Source: Bacillus hominis (GTDB lineage: Bacteria > Bacillota > Bacilli > Bacillales > Bacillaceae_G). From it: a stretch of 40,978 nt of DNA. Each line of letters begins with the position of its first letter. The stretch's first letter is position 1. The notes beneath the pieces are model-generated. The model ran no database searches, was not told the origin of the DNA, and worked only from the letters and a program-made list of their open reading frames with translations. The DNA lies in assembly GCF_018332515.1 (NCBI RefSeq), contig NZ_BOQD01000064.1:1-40978 (forward strand), read 5' to 3'. The translations under genes were made by a program, and so were the position numbers. Shown in pieces: positions 31,242 to 40,973 of the stretch.

Positions 31242-33662
31242 TTACTTACGTAACTCCGCACCAAATTTCTCTTCTACCGCTGTTAATACACGGCTATGTG
31301 CTTCTGTTACTTCTTCGTCTGTTAATGTACGTTCTGCATCGAAGTAGTTCATAGAGAATGCAAGTGATTTCTTGCCTTCTTCCATTTTTTCACCTTCGTA
31401 TAAGTCGAATAGTGTTACTTCTTTCAGAAGTTCTCCGCCAGCTTCAGCAATTACTTGCTTCATTTCACCAGCTTTTGTTTCTGTTGTTACTACAACAGCC
31501 ATGTCACGTGTCATAGATGGGAAACGTGGAATTGCTGAGTAATAAGTTTCTTCCACGTCTGCACCGAATACTTTTGCAAGAGATAGTTCGAATACGAATG
31601 TATCTTTCACATCTAATTGTTTTTGCGCTTCAGGGTGCAATTGACCGATGAATCCAATTACTTCGCCATCTAATACAATGTCAGCTGTACGGCCTGGGTG
31701 CATACCTTCACGTTTTGCTGGTGCATATGCGATTTGGTTTGCAACGCCAAGTACGTCGAATAATCCTTCAAGCACACCTTTAACAACGAAGAAGTCTACA
31801 ACTTTCTTCTCACCTTGCCATGCATGGTGAAGGGCAAGACCTGTCATAACACCCGCAAGATGTTGTTCTTCTTTCGGAAGTTCCCCTGCTTCTGTCGGTA
31901 AGAAGATAGAACCTACTTCGTATAAAGCAACACTGTCGTTTTTACGCGCAACATTGTATGAAACTGCTTCTAACAATTGTGGTACTAGGCTTAAACGAAG
32001 TTGGCTACGCTCTTCACTCATTGGAAGTGCAAGGTTTACAGGAGCTTTTTCGTTCGGCTCAACCATATATTGTTTCGCTTTGTCAGCGCTTGTTAATGAA
32101 TACGTGATTGCTTCATATAAACCAGCGCCTTCTAGGAAGCGACGTACTTTACGACGTTTCGTTTGAGCTGATGTTAATTTACCACGAGTCATCGTTCCAG
32201 AAGGCAATGTAACTGGAATGTGGTCATAACCGTATAGACGACCCACTTCTTCTACTAAGTCTTCTGAAATTGTAATATCAGGACGACGTGCTGGTACATT
32301 CACATGGAATGTGCCTTCTACTTCTGTGAATGGGAATTTCAAGTTTGTGAACATTGTACCCATTTCACTTGCAGAAATATCTGTACCTAATACACGGTTT
32401 ACTTTCTCAGCTGTAACAGATACTGTACGCTCTTGTACTTGTAAGTTATCAGCTTCTACTACGCCTTCAAGCGCTTCTCCGCCAGCGTATTTCGCCATTA
32501 AAGCAGCTGCGTGTTGAATCGCTTCGAATGTACGTGTTGGGTCGATTCCTTTTTCAAAACGTGCACTTGATTCACTACGAAGACCTAAGTCTTTTGATGT
32601 ACGGCGCACTGTTTGACCTGCAAAGTATGCAGACTCAATTAGAACGTTTACTGTATCGCTATCAACTTCAGAATCAGCTCCGCCCATTACACCAGCAACC
32701 GCTAAAGCTTTTGTGCCGTTTGTAATTACAAGATGGTGCTCTTGTAACGTACGCTCTTGATCATCTAACGTTTGAATCTTTTCGCCTTCTTTCGCTAGAC
32801 GAACAACGATTTCTTTTGAACCTAATTTATCGTAATCGAATGCATGTAACGGTTGACCGTATTCCATTAAAATGTAGTTTGTAATATCAACTACATTGCT
32901 AATTGGACGAATGCCAGCTGCCATAAGGCGCGTTTGCATCCACATTGGTGATGGACCAATCTTTACGTTCTTCACCATTTTCGCAATGTATAATGGGTTT
33001 TCTTCTTTCGCTTCTACACTTACAGAAATGTAGTCAGAAGTTTTTTCTGCTGTTTCTTGTAAGTCGATAGCTGGAAGTTTTACTTCACGGCCATAAATAG
33101 CAGCTACTTCATATGCAACACCTAACATGTTTAAGCAATCTGCACGGTTTGGTGTTAAACCAAGCTCAAGTACTTCATCATGTAAGTTTAAAATTTCAAG
33201 TGCATCTGCACCAACTTCAGCGTCACTTGGGAAGATGAAGATACCATCTGCATATTCTTTTGAAACTAATTTCCCATCAATGCCAAGTTCTTGAAGAGCA
33301 CAAACCATCCCATGAGAAGCTTCACCGCGTAGTTTCGCTTTTTTAATTTTGAAGTTACCAGGAAGTACAGCGCCAACTTTTGCAACTGGTACTTTTAAAC
33401 CTTTTGCAATATTAGCAGCTCCACAAATAATTTGTACTGGCTCTTCTTCACCGATATCGATTAAGCATTTGCTTAATTTGTCAGCTTCTGGGTGTTTTTC
33501 ACATTCTAATACGTGACCAACTACAACACCTTTTACACCTTTATTTAATACTTCAACGCCTTCTACTTCAATACCACTTTTCGTGATTTTGTCTGCTAGT
33601 TCTTGTGCTGTTACATCTTTAATATCTACATACTCTTGTAACCAACGATATGATACGAACAT
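31242..33662 (-). CDS. pheT: phenylalanyl-tRNA synthetase beta chain
   Basis: 806 residues, full family length. N-terminal EMAP-like tRNA-binding domain (about 40-150), B3/B4 editing domain, B5 domain ('[22 protein letters not shown]'), a catalytic-like core, and C-terminal anticodon-binding FDX-ACB domain ('[18 protein letters not shown]' onward). It forms the alpha2-beta2 enzyme with PheS and edits Tyr-tRNA-Phe. ATG 33662 after AAGGAGAGG, 18 nt downstream of pheS. Confidence 0.96.
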   Translation of the reverse strand: MFVSYRWLQEYVDIKDVTAQELADKITKSGIEVEGVEVLNKGVKGVVVGHVLECEKHPEADKLSKCLIDIGEEEPVQIICGAANIAKGLKVPVAKVGAVLPGNFKIKKAKLRGEASHGMVCALQELGIDGKLVSKEYADGIFIFPSDAEVGADALEILNLHDEVLELGLTPNRADCLNMLGVAYEVAAIYGREVKLPAIDLQETAEKTSDYISVSVEAKEENPLYIAKMVKNVKIGPSPMWMQTRLMAAGIRPISNVVDITNYILMEYGQPLHAFDYDKLGSKEIVVRLAKEGEKIQTLDDQERTLQEHHLVITNGTKALAVAGVMGGADSEVDSDTVNVLIESAYFAGQTVRRTSKDLGLRSESSARFEKGIDPTRTFEAIQHAAALMAKYAGGEALEGVVEADNLQVQERTVSVTAEKVNRVLGTDISASEMGTMFTNLKFPFTEVEGTFHVNVPARRPDITISEDLVEEVGRLYGYDHIPVTLPSGTMTRGKLTSAQTKRRKVRRFLEGAGLYEAITYSLTSADKAKQYMVEPNEKAPVNLALPMSEERSQLRLSLVPQLLEAVSYNVARKNDSVALYEVGSIFLPTEAGELPKEEQHLAGVMTGLALHHAWQGEKKVVDFFVVKGVLEGLFDVLGVANQIAYAPAKREGMHPGRTADIVLDGEVIGFIGQLHPEAQKQLDVKDTFVFELSLAKVFGADVEETYYSAIPRFPSMTRDMAVVVTTETKAGEMKQVIAEAGGELLKEVTLFDLYEGEKMEEGKKSLAFSMNYFDAERTLTDEEVTEAHSRVLTAVEEKFGAELRK

Positions 33663-33680
33663 ATTTATCCTCTCCTTCCC

Positions 33681-34715
33681 TTACGCTCGTTTGAATTGTT
33701 GTAAGAAACGTACATCATTTGTATAGAAATGACGAATGTCATCAACGCCGTATTTCAACATTGCGATACGCTCTGCGCCCATACCGAATGCGAAACCTTG
33801 ATATTCTTTTGAATCATAACCAGCCATTTCAAGTACGTTCGGATGAACCATACCTGCGCCTAAAATTTCGATCCAGCCAGTTCCTTTACAAGTGCCGCAA
33901 CCTTTGCCGTGACACATCATACAAGAAATATCCATCTCTACAGATGGCTCTGTGAATGGGAAGAAACTTGGACGAAGACGGATTTCACGGTCTTCACCGA
34001 ACATCTTTTTCACGAATACTTGCAGTGTACCTTTTAAATCACTCATACGAATGTTTTTATCAATGACAAGACCTTCAATTTGCATGAACTGGTGTGAATG
34101 TGTCGCGTCATCGTCATCGCGGCGATACACTTTACCAGGACAAATAATTTTAATTGGGCCTTTTTCTTTATTATTTTCCATCGTACGTGCTTGCACAGAA
34201 GATGTATGTGTACGTAGTAACGTTTCTTCTGTAATGTAGAATGTATCTTGCATATCACGTGCTGGGTGATCTTTCGGTAAGTTTAGTGCCTCGAAGTTGT
34301 AGTAGTCTTTTTCTACTTCTGTTCCTTCAGCTACTTCATAACCCATACCGATGAATACATCTTCAATTTGTTCAACAACTGATGTTAACGGATGGTGACA
34401 ACCTGTTTCAACAGGACGACCTGGTAATGTTACATCAATTGTTTCAGTAGCTAATTTCGCCTCAATTACTGCTTTTTCTAAGTTGCCAATTTTGTCTTCT
34501 AGACGCGTTTGAATCGCTTCACGTACTTCATTTACTAATGCTCCCATACGTGGACGCTCTTCTGCTGATAATTTTCCCATGCCGCGTAATACTTCTGTAA
34601 TTGGGCCTTTTTTCCCTAAATACGCTACGCGTACGTCGTTTAAGCCCTTTAGCTCTTTCGCTTCTTCAATAAGCTCTAACGCTTTTTGTTTTAGCTCTTT
34701 TAAACGTGCTTCCAT
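33681..34715 (-). CDS. pheS: phenylalanyl-tRNA synthetase alpha chain
   Basis: 344 residues from ATG 34715 (AGGAGGG upstream); a longer reading to 34820 would run into the T-box terminator. N-terminal coiled coil ('[22 protein letters not shown]'), class II core with '[13 protein letters not shown]' (motif 2 area), '[13 protein letters not shown]', a CxxC-type '[14 protein letters not shown]' and motif 3 '[17 protein letters not shown]'. Catalyses Phe activation with PheT. Controlled by the T-box at 34741-34985. Confidence 0.96.
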   Translation of the reverse strand: MEARLKELKQKALELIEEAKELKGLNDVRVAYLGKKGPITEVLRGMGKLSAEERPRMGALVNEVREAIQTRLEDKIGNLEKAVIEAKLATETIDVTLPGRPVETGCHHPLTSVVEQIEDVFIGMGYEVAEGTEVEKDYYNFEALNLPKDHPARDMQDTFYITEETLLRTHTSSVQARTMENNKEKGPIKIICPGKVYRRDDDDATHSHQFMQIEGLVIDKNIRMSDLKGTLQVFVKKMFGEDREIRLRPSFFPFTEPSVEMDISCMMCHGKGCGTCKGTGWIEILGAGMVHPNVLEMAGYDSKEYQGFAFGMGAERIAMLKYGVDDIRHFYTNDVRFLQQFKRA

Positions 34716-34740
34716 TTGGAACCCTCCTAATTTTAAAAAT

Positions 34741-34985
34741 AAAAAAACCTCGCTCCCAAAAAGGGACGAGGTAAATTCGCGGTACCACCCTAAATTGACA
34801 GAACAAGTCTGCCCACTCATTAGTTATAACGATCAATTCTGACCGGAACGCCTTTACATATAAATGGTCCTGGCGTCAACTCCAGAGGTGAATTCACTTC
34901 CGTCTACCATAAGAATGCTTTCAGTCTACGGCACTCTCTCCCTATACGGCGATTTTGTAAGCTACTCTTCTCTATCAACGTTTTT
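34741..34985 (-). promoter_or_regulatory. T-box leader of pheS-pheT (UUC specifier)
   Basis: Minus strand: stem I foot AGAG ... CCTCT, AGTA opposite GAA, specifier TTC followed by A, distal GGGAGAGAGTGCCG platform, T-box AGGGTGGTACCGCGAA, terminator ACCTCGTCCC / GGGAGCGAGGT with T7 (34741-34773). The Phe codon fits the operon. Confidence 0.93.
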
Positions 34986-35034
34986 CGTTATTTAACTTTT
35001 ATTGTATGTTCATTACAAACATATACTTCAACTT

Positions 35035-35063
35035 ATTATAAGAAGTTTTTTATTTGTTCGCAA
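35035..35063 (-). promoter_or_regulatory. candidate pheS promoter overlapping the end of the SpoU gene
   Basis: Minus strand -35 TTGCGA (35058-35063), 17-nt spacer, perfect -10 TATAAT (35035-35040). The -35 lies within the last codons of the upstream methyltransferase gene. No clear terminator for that gene lies in between. Confidence 0.5.
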
Positions 35064-35814
35064 CTGGGCTTTGTAAATAATACGTTAAAATCCCTGCTGC
35101 AACCGCAACATTTAATGATTCTGCCCCGCCGTAAATCGGAATATACAAGTTTTGATCACTTTTCGCAAGAATTTCTTGGCGTACGCCGCTTCCTTCATTT
35201 CCTACAATTAATGCAAAACTTCCTGTCGGTGTTACTTCACCAAATGGAACTCCATTTTCAAGAGCCGTTCCATATACAGGGACGTTATTTTCTTTTAACT
35301 TGTCTACCCACTCTTCTAAGTTCCCTTTTACAATCGGTAAGTGAAAAATAGAACCTTGTGTAGAGCGTAGTACTTTACTATTATAAACATCAACGCACCC
35401 TTCTCCAAGCACAACGGCATGAATACCAGCTGCATCAGCTGTACGAATAATCGTTCCCAAATTACCTGGGTCTTGAAGGCCGTCTAATAAAAGAAACTTC
35501 CCATCAGTAAGAGCTACTTCTTTCTCATGTTTCTCACAAACAGCAAATACGCCTTGCGTCGTTTCTGTTTCGCGAAGTACTTTTACAATTGCTTCAGGCA
35601 CAATATACATTTCAACATCATTAACTGTCCAATCTTTCGGAAGATCTGTCTGATCTGAAACGATAAGTTCTGTTACAACTCCCGCCTTTAACGCTTCCTC
35701 TACTAAATGGAATCCTTCTACAAAAAATAAACCTTTTTTATCGCGCTCTTTTTTCGTCTGCAGCTTTTTCCACTGCTTCACACGCGGGTTTTGTACTGAA
35801 TCAATGTTTTTCAT
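35050..35814 (-). CDS. TrmH/SpoU-family RNA 2'-O-methyltransferase (YsgA-like)
   Basis: 254 residues from ATG 35814 (start MKNIDSVQNPRVKQWKKLQTKKER, family-like; GAGGG upstream). An N-terminal substrate-binding domain of the RlmB type ('GLFFVEGFHLVEEAL') precedes the knotted SPOUT domain with 'LLLDGLQDPGNLGTIIRTADAAG', 'FALIVGNEGSGV' and 'YIPIYGGAESLNVAVAAGILTYY', the three SpoU motifs. It methylates ribose 2'-OH in rRNA or tRNA; the exact target is not known from sequence. Order ysgA-pheS-pheT and sspI divergent match B. subtilis. Confidence 0.88.
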   Translation of the reverse strand: MKNIDSVQNPRVKQWKKLQTKKERDKKGLFFVEGFHLVEEALKAGVVTELIVSDQTDLPKDWTVNDVEMYIVPEAIVKVLRETETTQGVFAVCEKHEKEVALTDGKFLLLDGLQDPGNLGTIIRTADAAGIHAVVLGEGCVDVYNSKVLRSTQGSIFHLPIVKGNLEEWVDKLKENNVPVYGTALENGVPFGEVTPTGSFALIVGNEGSGVRQEILAKSDQNLYIPIYGGAESLNVAVAAGILTYYLQSPVANK

Positions 35815-35929
35815 AATATGTATTTCCCTCTCTTCTTGTCTTATCATTATAGCCTATTTCCCATACATATTTACATAAAAAAGAACAAAAACTAACGTCA
35901 GTTTCAATTCTGAAGAAGAGGTGAAGATA

Positions 35930-36139
35930 ATGAGTTTTAATTTACGTGGCGCTGTGTTAGCGAATGTATCTGGAAATTCACAAGACCAATTACAAGAAAC
36001 GATTGTCGATGCAATTCAAAGCGGTGAAGAAAAAATGCTCCCAGGTCTTGGCGTTTTATTTGAAGTCATTTGGAAAAATGCTGATGAAAATGAAAAACAC
36101 GAAATGTTAGGAACACTGGAGCAAGGATTAAAAAAATAA
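35930..36139 (+). CDS. sspI: small acid-soluble spore protein SspI
   Basis: 69 residues from ATG 35930 with GAGGTGA upstream (a GTG at 35921 overlaps that site). '[17 protein letters not shown]' and '[13 protein letters not shown]' are the SspI pattern. Made in the forespore; the sspI-family minor SASPs are found in the spore core. Divergent from the SpoU-type gene. I could not settle on a sigma-G promoter; the 35855-35885 stretch (catacat...cataaaa) is only a weak match. Confidence 0.92.
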   Translation: MSFNLRGAVLANVSGNSQDQLQETIVDAIQSGEEKMLPGLGVLFEVIWKNADENEKHEMLGTLEQGLKK

Positions 36140-36150
36140 ACAATAAAAGG

Positions 36151-36182
36151 TCACCTTAGAAAAAACTAAGGTGATTTTTTTA
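36151..36182 (+). terminator. terminator after sspI
   Basis: Stem tcaccttag / ctaaggtga with A6 loop, followed by T7. Confidence 0.85.
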
Positions 36183-36316
36183 TGCCCACAAAATTTTTCT
36201 TCTCCTAAACATTTCTACTTTACTAAAAGCTAATTGATGGAGTACAATGTTCAAAATACATTTAAACCGATTGATTTTCTTCATATACATCAATGGACAA
36301 AAGGAGTGAATGTTTT

Positions 36317-36874
36317 ATGCACCGTATTACGCTTGAACAAATTTTTAAACATCACATTACACAAAAATATGTAAACCGTTCTGGAATGGTCCACGCGATT
36401 GCTGTCGCTTACCATGCGTTTCACTTAGCTAAAAAGCATCACGCCTCAGTCGATGCTGCGACAAAGGCTGGTTTCCTTCATGATATCGGACATCACACAT
36501 GGTACAGTGAGGGAGAATGGGACTATGACTTGTATAAAAAGAATGATATACATGCGATTAAAGGAGCGGAAAGAGCTCATAAATTGCTTATTAGATTAGG
36601 GGAACACCCAAAACTAGCAAAAGAAATTTCTGTTGCAATTCTTCTGCACACTGATTCTTTCCTACTAGAACAAACGCTTGAAAGAACACCTCTACAAAAC
36701 GTTATTAAGTGGGCAGATGAAGCCGATGAAGAGCCAGGCGGAGCACACCATTATAGAACGATTTCTTATGAAAAAGCACTAAAAGCAATGCAACAGTTAG
36801 ATCGATTGGTAGAGCGTGAATTGCAAATAGAGCAATCGAAATCGAATAACAAAACAGAACATAGTTACCAATGA
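36317..36874 (+). CDS. HD-domain phosphohydrolase family protein
   Basis: 186 codons including stop from ATG 36317 (AAAGGAG about 10 nt upstream). The HD motif is seen in 'AGFLHDIGHHTWY', with an upstream His in 'MVHAIAVAYHAFH' and a further 'ILLHTDSF' His and 'WADEADE' Asp as expected metal ligands. HD proteins cleave phosphate esters (nucleotides, cyclic dinucleotides and others); the substrate cannot be told. Many charged residues at the C-terminus. Own terminator. Confidence 0.78.
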   Translation: MHRITLEQIFKHHITQKYVNRSGMVHAIAVAYHAFHLAKKHHASVDAATKAGFLHDIGHHTWYSEGEWDYDLYKKNDIHAIKGAERAHKLLIRLGEHPKLAKEISVAILLHTDSFLLEQTLERTPLQNVIKWADEADEEPGGAHHYRTISYEKALKAMQQLDRLVERELQIEQSKSNNKTEHSYQ

Positions 36875-36875
36875 G

Positions 36876-36912
36876 AAAGAGGCATCACTACAGAGTGATA
36901 CCTCTTTTATTA
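36876..36912 (+). terminator. terminator after HD-domain gene
   Basis: Stem aagaggcatcact / agtgatacctctt with one mismatch, 4-nt loop, T-run. Confidence 0.75.
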
Positions 36913-37036
36913 TTTTCCCCTAAAAAACACACGGAATATTTCAAATTTGAATCTTGTATGTAATATTTAAACGTAACATTCCAAATTCAAATCAACTATA
37001 ATTTTATATATAAATATAAAGAGGTGATTTGAACAT

Positions 37037-37750
37037 ATGCAACCCGCTACACAAATTCCACACGAACAGAAAAACTCCATGTCATGGTTACAATTTCTTG
37101 GAGTTTTATTCATTCTCTTTCCGTGTCTCTCATTAATAAATATACTCTTTACATTTTTACCTATTGAGTTATATGGCTACATTAACCCAGATACAAATAA
37201 ACCTTTGCTTGAATCTATAGAAAATGTAAGTTATGAATTAGTTGCCCTACTTTTACTAATCGTATATATCATGAAATATAAACCACTGAAAGAACTAGTA
37301 TTACCTACATTCGATTTTCGAGTTTTAAAATCTTTTCAGATGTACATCTATGTTCTCATTTATTATGTACTCACCCTGTTTGTAGATATGTTTGTATTAG
37401 ATAAATTATTTCCTTCATCCGTACAAGAACAGTCTGATGCATTGCAACTTTCAACACTAGAGCACTATCCACTTCTCTTACTTCTAGCTGGTGGGATTTT
37501 TGCACCTATTTTTGAAGAGCTTGTATGCAGAGGTATTCTTCTTCGTTTTTTCGAAGAGAAGTTTACCTTTTGGCCAGCTGTAATTCTCTCAAGTTTAATT
37601 TTCGGGATTGCTCATACGTACTCTGTGGGAATTATGGTTAGTGCATTTATGACGGGATTATTCGCTTGTTTATTGTACAAACAAACTAAATCTATTATTC
37701 CAGCTATACTATTACATATTTTGACTAATATAATCGCCTTTTCAACGTAA
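37037..37750 (+). CDS. CPBP-family intramembrane glutamic endopeptidase
   Basis: 237 residues, about seven membrane segments. The Abi/CAAX protease motifs are complete: E160-E161-x3-R165 in 'FEELVCRGILLRF', F-x3-H193 in 'FGIAHTYS', and H227-x3-N231 in 'LLHILTNIIA'. Family members include Rce1-type proteases and bacteriocin self-immunity proteins; no bacteriocin gene lies next to it, so function is open. GAGGTGAT about 10 nt before ATG. Confidence 0.88.
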   Translation: MQPATQIPHEQKNSMSWLQFLGVLFILFPCLSLINILFTFLPIELYGYINPDTNKPLLESIENVSYELVALLLLIVYIMKYKPLKELVLPTFDFRVLKSFQMYIYVLIYYVLTLFVDMFVLDKLFPSSVQEQSDALQLSTLEHYPLLLLLAGGIFAPIFEELVCRGILLRFFEEKFTFWPAVILSSLIFGIAHTYSVGIMVSAFMTGLFACLLYKQTKSIIPAILLHILTNIIAFST

Positions 37751-37752
37751 AG

Positions 37753-37785
37753 AAGAGGTATCATCACGATACCTCTTTCACTCTT
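37753..37785 (+). terminator. terminator after CPBP protease gene
   Basis: Stem aagaggtatc / gatacctctt with a 5-nt loop; T-run is weak (tttcactctttt). The stem resembles that at 36876-36906. Confidence 0.65.
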
Positions 37786-37860
37786 TTATAACAACGTCAA
37801 ACTGTTGGCAGCTCATGTCTATGCCTAATTTATTTTTCATTCGTTAAGGAGTTATTACAC

Positions 37861-38223
37861 ATGGAATCTACCGGATTATTTATTTGGCTTATCTTAGCCC
37901 CTATTTTATTGTTATGTGAAATCATCGTTGGTATTTTTTTAATTGCTGCCGGAATTAAATATCGTAAATTACTTACCATTATAGCGGGATTAATTAGCGT
38001 ATTATTTATCGTTGTTCCTATCATTTGTATAGGAACCGGAATAGATTTAGAGCAGAAACTCCCAATTTCAGGAACTTTATATTGGAGCTTCTTCCTTTTA
38101 GCTGGCCTATTAGCTATTATAAGCGGGAGACAATTAACACATATTCGTTCTATGGGGATAATTTTGTTTATAACGGGATTATGCTCTTTGACTGCTTATC
38201 ATCTTTTATATTTAACTACATGA
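37861..38223 (+). CDS. four-TM membrane protein of unknown function
   Basis: 120 residues, almost entirely hydrophobic with four predicted membrane helices (about 7-29, 36-58, 73-92, 97-117) and short loops; the only long loop holds 'GTGIDLEQKLPISG'. AAGGAG lies 9 nt before ATG. I do not recognise the family. Shares a terminator with the convergent efflux gene. Confidence 0.68.
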   Translation: MESTGLFIWLILAPILLLCEIIVGIFLIAAGIKYRKLLTIIAGLISVLFIVVPIICIGTGIDLEQKLPISGTLYWSFFLLAGLLAIISGRQLTHIRSMGIILFITGLCSLTAYHLLYLTT

Positions 38224-38230
38224 AAACATA

Positions 38231-38262
38231 AAAAAGCAGGGAAATTAATTCCCTGCTTTTTT
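38231..38262. terminator. bidirectional terminator
   Basis: Stem aaaagcaggga / tccctgctttt, flanked by A- and T-runs; serves the four-TM gene (+) and the efflux operon (-). Confidence 0.85.
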
Positions 38263-40038
38263 ATTTCGTTTATTGCCTGATGGTAAGAAGAAAGATAACA
38301 CCCAAGCAATACCTGCTAATATTGTTGCAATTAAGAAGGCATCGTTAATACCGTTAATTGCAGATAGCTTTGAAATTTGTCCGAATAATAGTTGCGTGCT
38401 CATCGCATCTCCTGCTTGAGCTGACCCGGCTAATGCCGCTAAGCTTTGGCCCATACCGTGTACTTTATCAACTAAAATTGGGTTTGACGTTGTTAACATA
38501 TTGCCGTAATCCGCTACGTGAGCAGTAGTTTGTTGCGTCATAAGTGTGATTAATATCGCTGTTCCAATTGAACCAGCTACTTGTCTTGACGTATTTTGCG
38601 TTGCTGTACCGTGAGAAATTAATTTCATCGGCAGTGCGTTCATACCGGCTGTCATAATTGGCATCATAATGAATGACATACCAATTGAACGTATAATATA
38701 ATCCGTCATAATAACGCTATACGGTGTATCCATTGATAACGTTGTAAATTTATATGTCGCAAATGTTGTAATGGCTAATCCGACAATTGCTAACGGACGA
38801 ATACCATACTTATCAAATAGTTTACCTGCAACTGGTCCCATAATTCCCATAATTAATGATCCTGGAAGTAATAATAAACCTGATTCCATTGGTGTAAAAC
38901 CACGAATGTTTTGCAAGTATACTGGAAGTAATAACATACCTCCGAATAATGCCATCGTTACGATTGCGTTAATTACTAATGTGAAAGTGAACGTTGGATA
39001 TTTAAACACTTGTAAATCAAGCATTTTATTGTCCGTTGTTAGCTCTCTCCAAATAAATACAGCTAAACCAATGACACCGATGATAAGTGTTATAACAACT
39101 TCTGCACTAGTCCAGCCATTATTTCCAGCTTCACTAAATCCGTACAGTAAGCTACCTAGTCCAATACTTGAACTAATAACACCGAATACATCTAACTTTG
39201 TTTTAGACACCGGCTGTGCTAGTGTAAAGAATTTTAAAGATAAGAACGTAATAATTAAACCGATCACAAACATACCGTAGAACATTAAGTTCCAGCTATA
39301 ATTTTCAATTACCCAACCTGTTATAGTTGGTCCGATAGCTGGTGCTAAAATCATTGCTACCCCTAGTAATCCCATCGCTGCTCCGCGCTTATGAGGAGGG
39401 AATAATGTCATGAAGATATTCATACCAACTGGCATTAAAATACCTGCACCGACCGCTTGAATAATGCGGCCCGTCATCATCATTGTAAAGTTACCTGATG
39501 TAGCACAAATGATAGATCCTACCGTGAAGAATAACATTGCGGCTACGAATAATTTACGATACGTAAATCGTGAAACTAAAAAGGCACTAATTGGTACTAA
39601 AATTCCGTTTACAAGCATGAAGCCTGTAATTAACCATTGGGCCGTTGAAGTTGATACGTTAAATTCGTTCATTAACGGAGGCAATGCAACATTAATGATC
39701 GTTTGATTTAAAATAGAAATGAACATACCAAGAATTAATACAGTTACAACTGCCTTTACATTCACATTCTCTATCGGCAATTGTCTCTTCAGCATTTCTT
39801 TTTCCTGTTTTACTTGCTCTTGCTTCCCTGTTTCTAATTCCACTACGTTAGAAGCTTCTGTTTCTTGTTCTTGTTTAATTTCTTTCTCTACTGTTTCTAC
39901 CTTACTTACTTCTATTTTACTTGCGGCTGGGACTTGTTCTTCTCCCACGTTCGTTTTTTTCTTTCGTAAAAGACGATTTACAAGGAAGAAGACGATTATA
40001 CAAAATAGTGCATATCCTACAATTGTAATTGAGGACAT
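38245..40038 (-). CDS. MFS drug efflux transporter, DHA2 (EmrB/QacA) family, with extra N-terminal anchor
   Basis: 597 residues. The core from about residue 93 is a 14-TM DHA2 transporter: 'SILNQTIINVALPPLMNEF' (motif of the first core helix), 'QWLITGFMLVNGILVP', 'GAGILMPVGMNIFMTLFPPHKRG' (motif A/C region). Before it are an additional membrane helix (3-22), a KK-K basic stretch, and a ~65-residue acidic, Glu/Lys/Gln-rich probable coil (30-88). That head is not usual for EmrB. Gene order MFP then MFS is that of emrAB. Start ATG 40038 after AAGGGGGAG. Confidence 0.87.
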   Translation of the reverse strand: MSSITIVGYALFCIIVFFLVNRLLRKKKTNVGEEQVPAASKIEVSKVETVEKEIKQEQETEASNVVELETGKQEQVKQEKEMLKRQLPIENVNVKAVVTVLILGMFISILNQTIINVALPPLMNEFNVSTSTAQWLITGFMLVNGILVPISAFLVSRFTYRKLFVAAMLFFTVGSIICATSGNFTMMMTGRIIQAVGAGILMPVGMNIFMTLFPPHKRGAAMGLLGVAMILAPAIGPTITGWVIENYSWNLMFYGMFVIGLIITFLSLKFFTLAQPVSKTKLDVFGVISSSIGLGSLLYGFSEAGNNGWTSAEVVITLIIGVIGLAVFIWRELTTDNKMLDLQVFKYPTFTFTLVINAIVTMALFGGMLLLPVYLQNIRGFTPMESGLLLLPGSLIMGIMGPVAGKLFDKYGIRPLAIVGLAITTFATYKFTTLSMDTPYSVIMTDYIIRSIGMSFIMMPIMTAGMNALPMKLISHGTATQNTSRQVAGSIGTAILITLMTQQTTAHVADYGNMLTTSNPILVDKVHGMGQSLAALAGSAQAGDAMSTQLLFGQISKLSAINGINDAFLIATILAGIAWVLSFFLPSGNKRNKKAGN

Positions 40039-40050
40039 CTCATCTCCCCC

Positions 40051-40704
40051 TTACTTATGAATACGAACTGACACATTCATTCCAGGAACAATATTTACTG
40101 ATTTACTATGGTCTAGAGAAATTTTAACTGGTACAACTTGCTTTACTTTCGTATAGTTCGCTGTTGCGTTACTTGATGGTAACATTGAGAATGTATTTGC
40201 TGTTGTTAATCCAACTTGTTCTACTTTTCCTGTTAACGTTGTATCTGGGTATGCATCTACATACACATCTACTGTTTGGCCTTTTTGAACATCATCAATA
40301 GTTGTTTCTTCAATGTTTGCTGTTACCCATAAGTTATTCATATCAAATGCGTAAGCAATTGGGCTACCTGCTCCAACGAACGCATTTGTTGTTGCGTTTG
40401 ATTGTACAAGCGTTGCATTTTGCGGAATTGTTACGTCTACTGTTTGTTCTCCATTTGCCGCCGCTACAGTAACAGCACCTAATTTATCGTTCTCATTGTA
40501 ATTTTTTCCTACTTCAGCTTTCCAGTCGGTTAATTTACCTGCTACTGGTGACGCAATTGGAATTACCTTTCCGTCAATTTTTGCATTGTCTGTTTTTAAA
40601 TAGTTTTCTGTTTGATTGTAATAGTAATAACCGCCAATACCGCCGCCAACTAATACAATCAATGTGATAATGTTGATAATTACCATTCTTCGAAACTGAT
40701 TCAT
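40051..40704 (-). CDS. HlyD/EmrA-like membrane fusion protein
   Basis: 217 residues from ATG 40704 (AAGGAGAGG upstream); an earlier ATG-like start at 40728 precedes the ribosome binding site. One N-terminal membrane helix (about 8-28), then a barrel-lipoyl core: 'NYLKTDNAKIDGKVIPIASPVAGKL' is the lipoyl half-motif, 'VTANIEETTIDDVQKGQTVDVYVDAYPDT' the beta-barrel. The long alpha-hairpin of Gram-negative EmrA is nearly absent, as expected without an outer membrane. Partner of the MFS transporter 12 nt downstream. Confidence 0.85.
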   Translation of the reverse strand: MNQFRRMVIINIITLIVLVGGGIGGYYYYNQTENYLKTDNAKIDGKVIPIASPVAGKLTDWKAEVGKNYNENDKLGAVTVAAANGEQTVDVTIPQNATLVQSNATTNAFVGAGSPIAYAFDMNNLWVTANIEETTIDDVQKGQTVDVYVDAYPDTTLTGKVEQVGLTTANTFSMLPSSNATANYTKVKQVVPVKISLDHSKSVNIVPGMNVSVRIHK

Positions 40705-40778
40705 TGCATTCCTCTCCTTATATCGCATATAATTTTTTTCTAAACTATTTACATCCTTATTGTTTATATTGTTTAATT

Positions 40779-40793
40779 GTTAATTATATTAAC
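40779..40793. promoter_or_regulatory. palindrome upstream of the efflux operon
   Basis: gttaattatattaac is a perfect 6-3-6 inverted repeat about 75 nt before the EmrA-like start, a plausible operator for a MarR- or TetR-type regulator. No regulator gene is inside the window. Confidence 0.4.
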
Positions 40794-40801
40794 TTTTAAA
40801 C

Positions 40802-40866
40802 AAAAAAATCACACCATCTGCAGTGTAAACTGTAATTCGTCTGCCTGCGAGCGGTGCTGATTACTG
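40802..40866 (-). other. structured element ending in a T-run upstream of the efflux operon
   Basis: On the minus strand AATCA-CACC (G bulge) pairs with GGTG-TGATT, with inner GCAG / CTGC pairing and an apical ~20-nt loop, followed by T7. It looks like an intrinsic terminator with an elaborate stem: either the end of a gene beyond the right edge or an attenuator in the efflux leader. I do not recognise a known riboswitch. Confidence 0.45.
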
Positions 40867-40904
40867 AAGGACTATCGTTTATAATTATAAATAATTATTT
40901 TGAA

Positions 40905-40973
40905 TCTACAACCGACAATTTAAGTATGAAATGTCGGTTAAACAACAATATAATATAAATGTGTTGTTTAAGT
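40905..40973. repeat. two adjacent inverted repeats, each with a 14-nt spacer
   Basis: First: aaccgaca, 14 nt, tgtcggtt. Second, immediately next to it: taaacaaca, 14 nt, tgttgttta. Both are perfect in their arms. Near the right edge of the window; could be tandem operators or hairpins. Confidence 0.6.

Noticed and set aside
34716-34820. Extended N-terminus of pheS
   Set aside because: It runs through the T-box terminator; ATG 34715 has AGGAGGG and the known start MEARLKEL.
37037-37750. CPBP (Abi) protease as a phage-defence or bacteriocin-immunity gene
   Set aside because: No bacteriocin, toxin or defence gene is next to it; the family has many roles, so only the family is stated.
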